Source: Solirubrobacterales bacterium (GTDB lineage: Bacteria > Actinomycetota > Thermoleophilia > Solirubrobacterales > 70-9). From it: a DNA stretch of 64,000 bases. Below are positions 60,760 to 64,000 of the stretch, piece by piece. The notes below the pieces were generated by a model, which was not told the origin of the DNA, ran no database searches, and saw nothing but the letters and a program-made list of their open reading frames with translations. The DNA lies in contig JAGQUT010000005.1 of the NCBI GenBank assembly GCA_020438355.1, positions 62,001 through 126,000 of the forward strand, in the 5' to 3' direction. The position numbers and the translations under genes are program-made. The number at the start of each line of letters is the position of its first letter. The stretch's first letter is position 1.

Positions 60760-63700
60760 CCGCGATCGAGGACGGTGCCGTCGGCGGAGCGCAACGTCAC
60801 CTTGACGTTGATGAACTTCGCCTTCTTCGCAGCCTTCTTCTGAGCCTTGGTCAGCTTGACCGTGGTGACTGCCGATCCGTTCTTCGGTGCGGAGACGCCG
60901 GCGGAGATGGCAAACTTCTTCTTGCCCAGCTTCAGGGTGCCGGTCAGCTTGCCCGAGCAGTCCTGGCCGCCGGAGCACTTGATCAGGACCTTGATCGCCT
61001 TCCTGTTGGCGGATACCCGGCTGATCTCGGGGCCGGCCGAACCGCCAGACTCGGCCGAGATCGGGACGACCTCGTCGTCGTCACCGGTACCAGGGTCCTC
61101 GGTCTCCGAAGGATCATCCGAAACCGGGGTATCGGGGTCTTCGGTGACCGGCGGATCGGTTTCCTCGCCGGGGTTACCGGGCTCGGTGGTCTCGCTGGTG
61201 CTGACGGTCAGGTCCTCGGGGGGCGGATCAGCCAGCCAGTGCTGGTAGACACGATTCGCGTTGAGGGCGACCGAGTAGTAGGCGACCTCGTCGATCGCTC
61301 CGTAGAACCAGGGGGCCAGCTCGCCGAATCCGACGTAGAAAGTCGAGATCGAGCTCGGACGCCGGGTTGATTCGGTCTTGCCCGTCTCGATCCCGTTGAC
61401 GTAGATCCTGATGTCAGCGCCGTCCCAGGTTCCGACAACCTGCTGCCAGGCTCCGACCTGAACCGGAACCGAGGAGGTCACAGTCTCGAACATGCGACGG
61501 AACTTGAAGTGGCCGTCGTCGATGTAGATCTCGCCAGCGTCGCCATGACCGACGATCGACTGGTCACGGCCGTCGGTCGGGTTGACCCAGGCCTCCATGG
61601 TGGACTGGAACCTGGGAGCGGGAATACCGTTGACGAAGCCGTAGCCGCCCTTGCCGAAGAAGTTGCGGGCGCGGTCACCGTCACCGGAAATGCCAACCGG
61701 ACCGGAATCCTGATCGTTCTTGTATTCCCCGTTGCGGTTGTTGCCCGAGGCGTCGTTCATGAAGAGACCGGCGGGATCGCCGAGGCGGTAGTAGGCGACC
61801 GGGCTGTCGGTATTGAAGATTCCGGCGAAATTCTTGACCGTGTAAGTGTGGGTGTGGATGTACTGATTTCCACCCTTGTCGACAACGGTGACTACGAAGT
61901 TGTGGACACCGAGGTTGTCCGGCAAAGGAGCACCGTTGACGATCGGGTTCCCGTCCACGGTCGCGGTGCAGCTCGCCACATCGGAATCCCCGGGGAGGTC
62001 GTCCGGGTCGAAGCAGCTGAAGTCCGCATTCGGGGTCTTGGTGGGCGCGTAAAGGCCACCGTTCTTGGGTTCTTCCGGATCGGTGTTCGGACCTTCCGTG
62101 TTGAAGGGCGAGTTGCCTCGTTCAAGGGACGGGTTGTCCTTGGCGACGCCGATCTTCCAGCGATCGAAAAGGCGATGCTGGCTGACGGCCGTCGAGTAGT
62201 ACGCGGCTTCGTCCATCTCGCCGTGGAACCAGGGGGCCATCTCGCCGTAGCCGATGTATAAGGTGGAAATGCCGGACGGAGCCTTGTTGGCTGAGTTCGA
62301 GCTGGCAACCTGGAGGCCGTTTACGTACAGGCGGGTTACGCTGCCATTCCAGGTGGCGGCGACGTGGCTCCAGACGCCCGGAAGCACGGCTGCGTTCGAG
62401 AAGATCGTGTCCTGGACCTGGCGGAAGGCGAGTTTGCCGTCCTTGATGAAGAGCTGTCCGCCACCGCCGTGGCTCATCACCATCATGTCGGCGCCACCTC
62501 GCGGCTTGACCCAGGCTTCCATCGTGTAGGCGGTCTTCGGCGCGGCGATCCCGTTGACGTAGCCGTGTCCGTCGCGGGGCGGGAAGTAGGCCGCCTTGTT
62601 CTCGGCCGGGTGGTCCAGTTCGCAGACCCGCGGCGGATGCGGGCGACGCTCACAAACGGTGGCACTATCGCGGCGGAGGGCGATTCCGTTCTGGTAGACG
62701 CCGTTGCGATGGTTGCCGGAACTGTCGACCATCACATCGGAGCCGAGCGCCTCGTCGAAGCGGTAGTAGGCGAGCGGGTGACTTTCCTTGACGAACTCGC
62801 CGTAATCGGGGGGATCGATCGTGTAGGCGACCTTCTTCTTCGAAACATTGCCGGCCCGGTCGACCGCGGTCACTTCGAAGAAGTGAGGTCCGAGATCTTC
62901 GTCGTTGATCGGGGTGGCGGTGCAGCTTGCAATCCCGCTGGCCGCGGCAGGGCTGCCGGCGAGCGGATCGGTGCAGTTGAAGATCGGGTTGGGACCCTCG
63001 TGCAGCAGGTAACGGTCCTTGTTCACCGGCTTGGTGATCGTGATGTCAGGGGGAGTCTCGTCCACGATCCAGTAACGCTGGGCCGGGGTCGCATCTTCGT
63101 TGCCTGCGTGGTCAACCGCGGTTGCGTAGAGGGTGTGGCCGCCCTCGGGCACGTTCAGGTCGTGGCTGTATGGGGGTGAGCCGCCTGGCGACGTGCACTG
63201 TTGCCACGGTCCGCCGTTCAACTTGCAGTTGAAGTAGTCGATCCCGCTCGCGTAATCGTTGACCAGCGGGTCACTGCCGCCGAACTCGAAGTGGAAGGTG
63301 ACACCCGAGTCGTCGTTGTAAAGCGACGGTCCGATCGGGATCGTGGTGTTGGGGTTGGTGCCGTCGACGAAGAAGTCGATCTCGTCGTAGAAGGTTGGAA
63401 GGCTTACGTCACTGGCCTGTCCGACCCGGAGGCGGTAAGCGCCATCGGCAAGGGCGTTGCTCCCCTGGACATCGAGTGGGTTGGCGTCACTTGCGGCCCA
63501 GGTGTCGCCGGGACCGGGCAGCGCGACATCGAAGGTGTAGACGCCACAGACGTCAGGAATGTCGGAGCAGAAGGGGCCACCCCAGACTCCGGGGGAAGTC
63601 TCGACCTGAACGGCGCCGCTGATCTGCGGCTGATAGTCCGAAGGCGGGGGGAAGCTTTCGGGAACTGCGCGCCCCAGGTAGTCGGCAGGTGCCGACTGGA

Positions 63701-63848
63701 AAATTGTCCCATCTGCTGGGCTATCGATGTAGACAGCGTCGGCGGCCAATGCGGTCGAAGGCGCGGCACCAACACCAACGGCGAGAAGCAAGACCGAGAG
63801 CAAGGCAAGGAGGAGCGGACGCGCACCAAACAGACGCCGCGAAGGCAT
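60756..63848 (-). CDS. secreted protein with two LamG domains and Ig-like repeats
   Basis: The product is about 1030 residues from ATG 63848, which follows CGAGGTG; ATG 63881 is also in frame. The signal peptide is LLLALLSVLLLAVGVGAAPSTALAADA. Bacterial Ig-like segments with paired Cys (CTDPLAGSPAAASGIASC) follow, then two LamG/concanavalin-like domains (AYYRFDEALGSDVMVDSSGNHRNGVYQNG and AYYRLGDPAGLFMNDASGNNRNGEYKN, each with a MEAWV core and a WFxGxxDEVAYYS end). An acidic Pro/Thr/Glu linker precedes a basic β-type tail like that of the giant RTX-like protein. It probably binds carbohydrate or matrix outside the cell. Confidence 0.88.
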   Translation of the reverse strand: MPSRRLFGARPLLLALLSVLLLAVGVGAAPSTALAADAVYIDSPADGTIFQSAPADYLGRAVPESFPPPSDYQPQISGAVQVETSPGVWGGPFCSDIPDVCGVYTFDVALPGPGDTWAASDANPLDVQGSNALADGAYRLRVGQASDVSLPTFYDEIDFFVDGTNPNTTIPIGPSLYNDDSGVTFHFEFGGSDPLVNDYASGIDYFNCKLNGGPWQQCTSPGGSPPYSHDLNVPEGGHTLYATAVDHAGNEDATPAQRYWIVDETPPDITITKPVNKDRYLLHEGPNPIFNCTDPLAGSPAAASGIASCTATPINDEDLGPHFFEVTAVDRAGNVSKKKVAYTIDPPDYGEFVKESHPLAYYRFDEALGSDVMVDSSGNHRNGVYQNGIALRRDSATVCERRPHPPRVCELDHPAENKAAYFPPRDGHGYVNGIAAPKTAYTMEAWVKPRGGADMMVMSHGGGGQLFIKDGKLAFRQVQDTIFSNAAVLPGVWSHVAATWNGSVTRLYVNGLQVASSNSANKAPSGISTLYIGYGEMAPWFHGEMDEAAYYSTAVSQHRLFDRWKIGVAKDNPSLERGNSPFNTEGPNTDPEEPKNGGLYAPTKTPNADFSCFDPDDLPGDSDVASCTATVDGNPIVNGAPLPDNLGVHNFVVTVVDKGGNQYIHTHTYTVKNFAGIFNTDSPVAYYRLGDPAGLFMNDASGNNRNGEYKNDQDSGPVGISGDGDRARNFFGKGGYGFVNGIPAPRFQSTMEAWVNPTDGRDQSIVGHGDAGEIYIDDGHFKFRRMFETVTSSVPVQVGAWQQVVGTWDGADIRIYVNGIETGKTESTRRPSSISTFYVGFGELAPWFYGAIDEVAYYSVALNANRVYQHWLADPPPEDLTVSTSETTEPGNPGEETDPPVTEDPDTPVSDDPSETEDPGTGDDDEVVPISAESGGSAGPEISRVSANRKAIKVLIKCSGGQDCSGKLTGTLKLGKKKFAISAGVSAPKNGSAVTTVKLTKAQKKAAKKAKFINVKVTLRSADGTVLDRG

Positions 63849-64000
63849 TTCGAGCACCTCGTGCCTGTTCACATCCCCCATACGTCCGCGAACTTACCAC
63901 ACGCCGTTCGGGATTGCACGTTTTTTCTTTGTGAATGCGGGTTTGCGGGTTGTCATAACGCCAGTCACAGCCTCTTAACTTGATTGATTCAAGAAAAGCG
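63849..64000. other. AT-richer upstream region of the LamG gene
   Basis: This stretch holds the leader of the LamG gene and, near the edge, a short inverted repeat CTTGA-TTGAT-TCAAG (63979-63993). It is richer in A/T than its surroundings, so promoters are likely, but no paired -35/-10 boxes are convincing. No gene is seen. Confidence 0.3.

Overview
The window looks like chromosome from a high-GC actinobacterium, most plausibly of the class Thermoleophilia (Solirubrobacterales type). This is an inference from several signs: strongly GC-biased codons in the right two thirds, frequent GTG and TTG starts, leaderless-looking promoters, and large secreted proteins ending in a basic Lys/Arg-rich beta-type tail (the 30.1-36.3 kb RTX-like protein, the 60.8-63.8 kb LamG protein and the 25.8 kb esterase). 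No rRNA, tRNA, CRISPR array, IS element or integrase was found.

Positions 1-23.2 kb form a dense defence island with visibly less GC-biased codon use in several genes. It opens with the 3' end of a DUF262/DUF1524 (GmrSD-type) nuclease. Next comes a tightly coupled cassette: DUF499 ATPase, small protein, DUF1156 adenine methylase, PLD-SNF2 helicase, then a small protein resembling the first. This resembles BREX type 3 (brxC/pglXI/brxHII) but has no pglZ, brxA or brxL in view. After some orphan genes (DUF429, a PD-(D/E)XK protein) there is a second, very compact six-gene operon (13.6-20.6 kb): a DUF6946-like nuclease-fold protein, a 41-codon ORF, a second PD-(D/E)XK protein, an ADP-ribosylglycohydrolase, a dual-specificity phosphatase, and a three-part RecB-like nuclease / RNase H-like / UPF1-like helicase. 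A strongly translated ARPP-1 (DUF6569) gene at 22.2-23.2 kb, from a family named for association with ADP-ribosylglycohydrolases and rhodanese-phosphatases, makes this the best candidate for a little-described system. A decayed HD-domain gene lies beside it.

Positions 23.3-30.1 kb hold small accessory genes: a VapBC pair, a VapC remnant, a secreted esterase, an MpaB-type oxygenase, tandem paralogues of an unrecognised CxCGLYA family, and a 24-residue membrane micro-ORF. Positions 30.1-36.3 kb encode a 2068-residue modular RTX-like protein with a collagen-like GPT tract, facing a large LuxR-type ATPase regulator.

Positions 36.4-64 kb look like ordinary actinobacterial chromosome. They carry a glycosyltransferase/methyltransferase pair, a PhlG-like hydrolase with a bicovalent-type FAD oxidoreductase and divergent TetR, a second VapBC pair with a clear operator, and a four-gene sulfatase operon with overlapping stop/start codons behind a 26-bp palindromic operator. 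Further right are an MFS exporter, a glycosyltransferase-deacetylase-membrane protein operon, an SDR, an ArsR/AHSA1 pair, an R2lox-TetR operon beside a sulfide:quinone oxidoreductase-type flavoprotein, a Vgb-like propeller protein and a tandem LamG surface protein.

All functional calls come from reading motifs by eye; no search was run.
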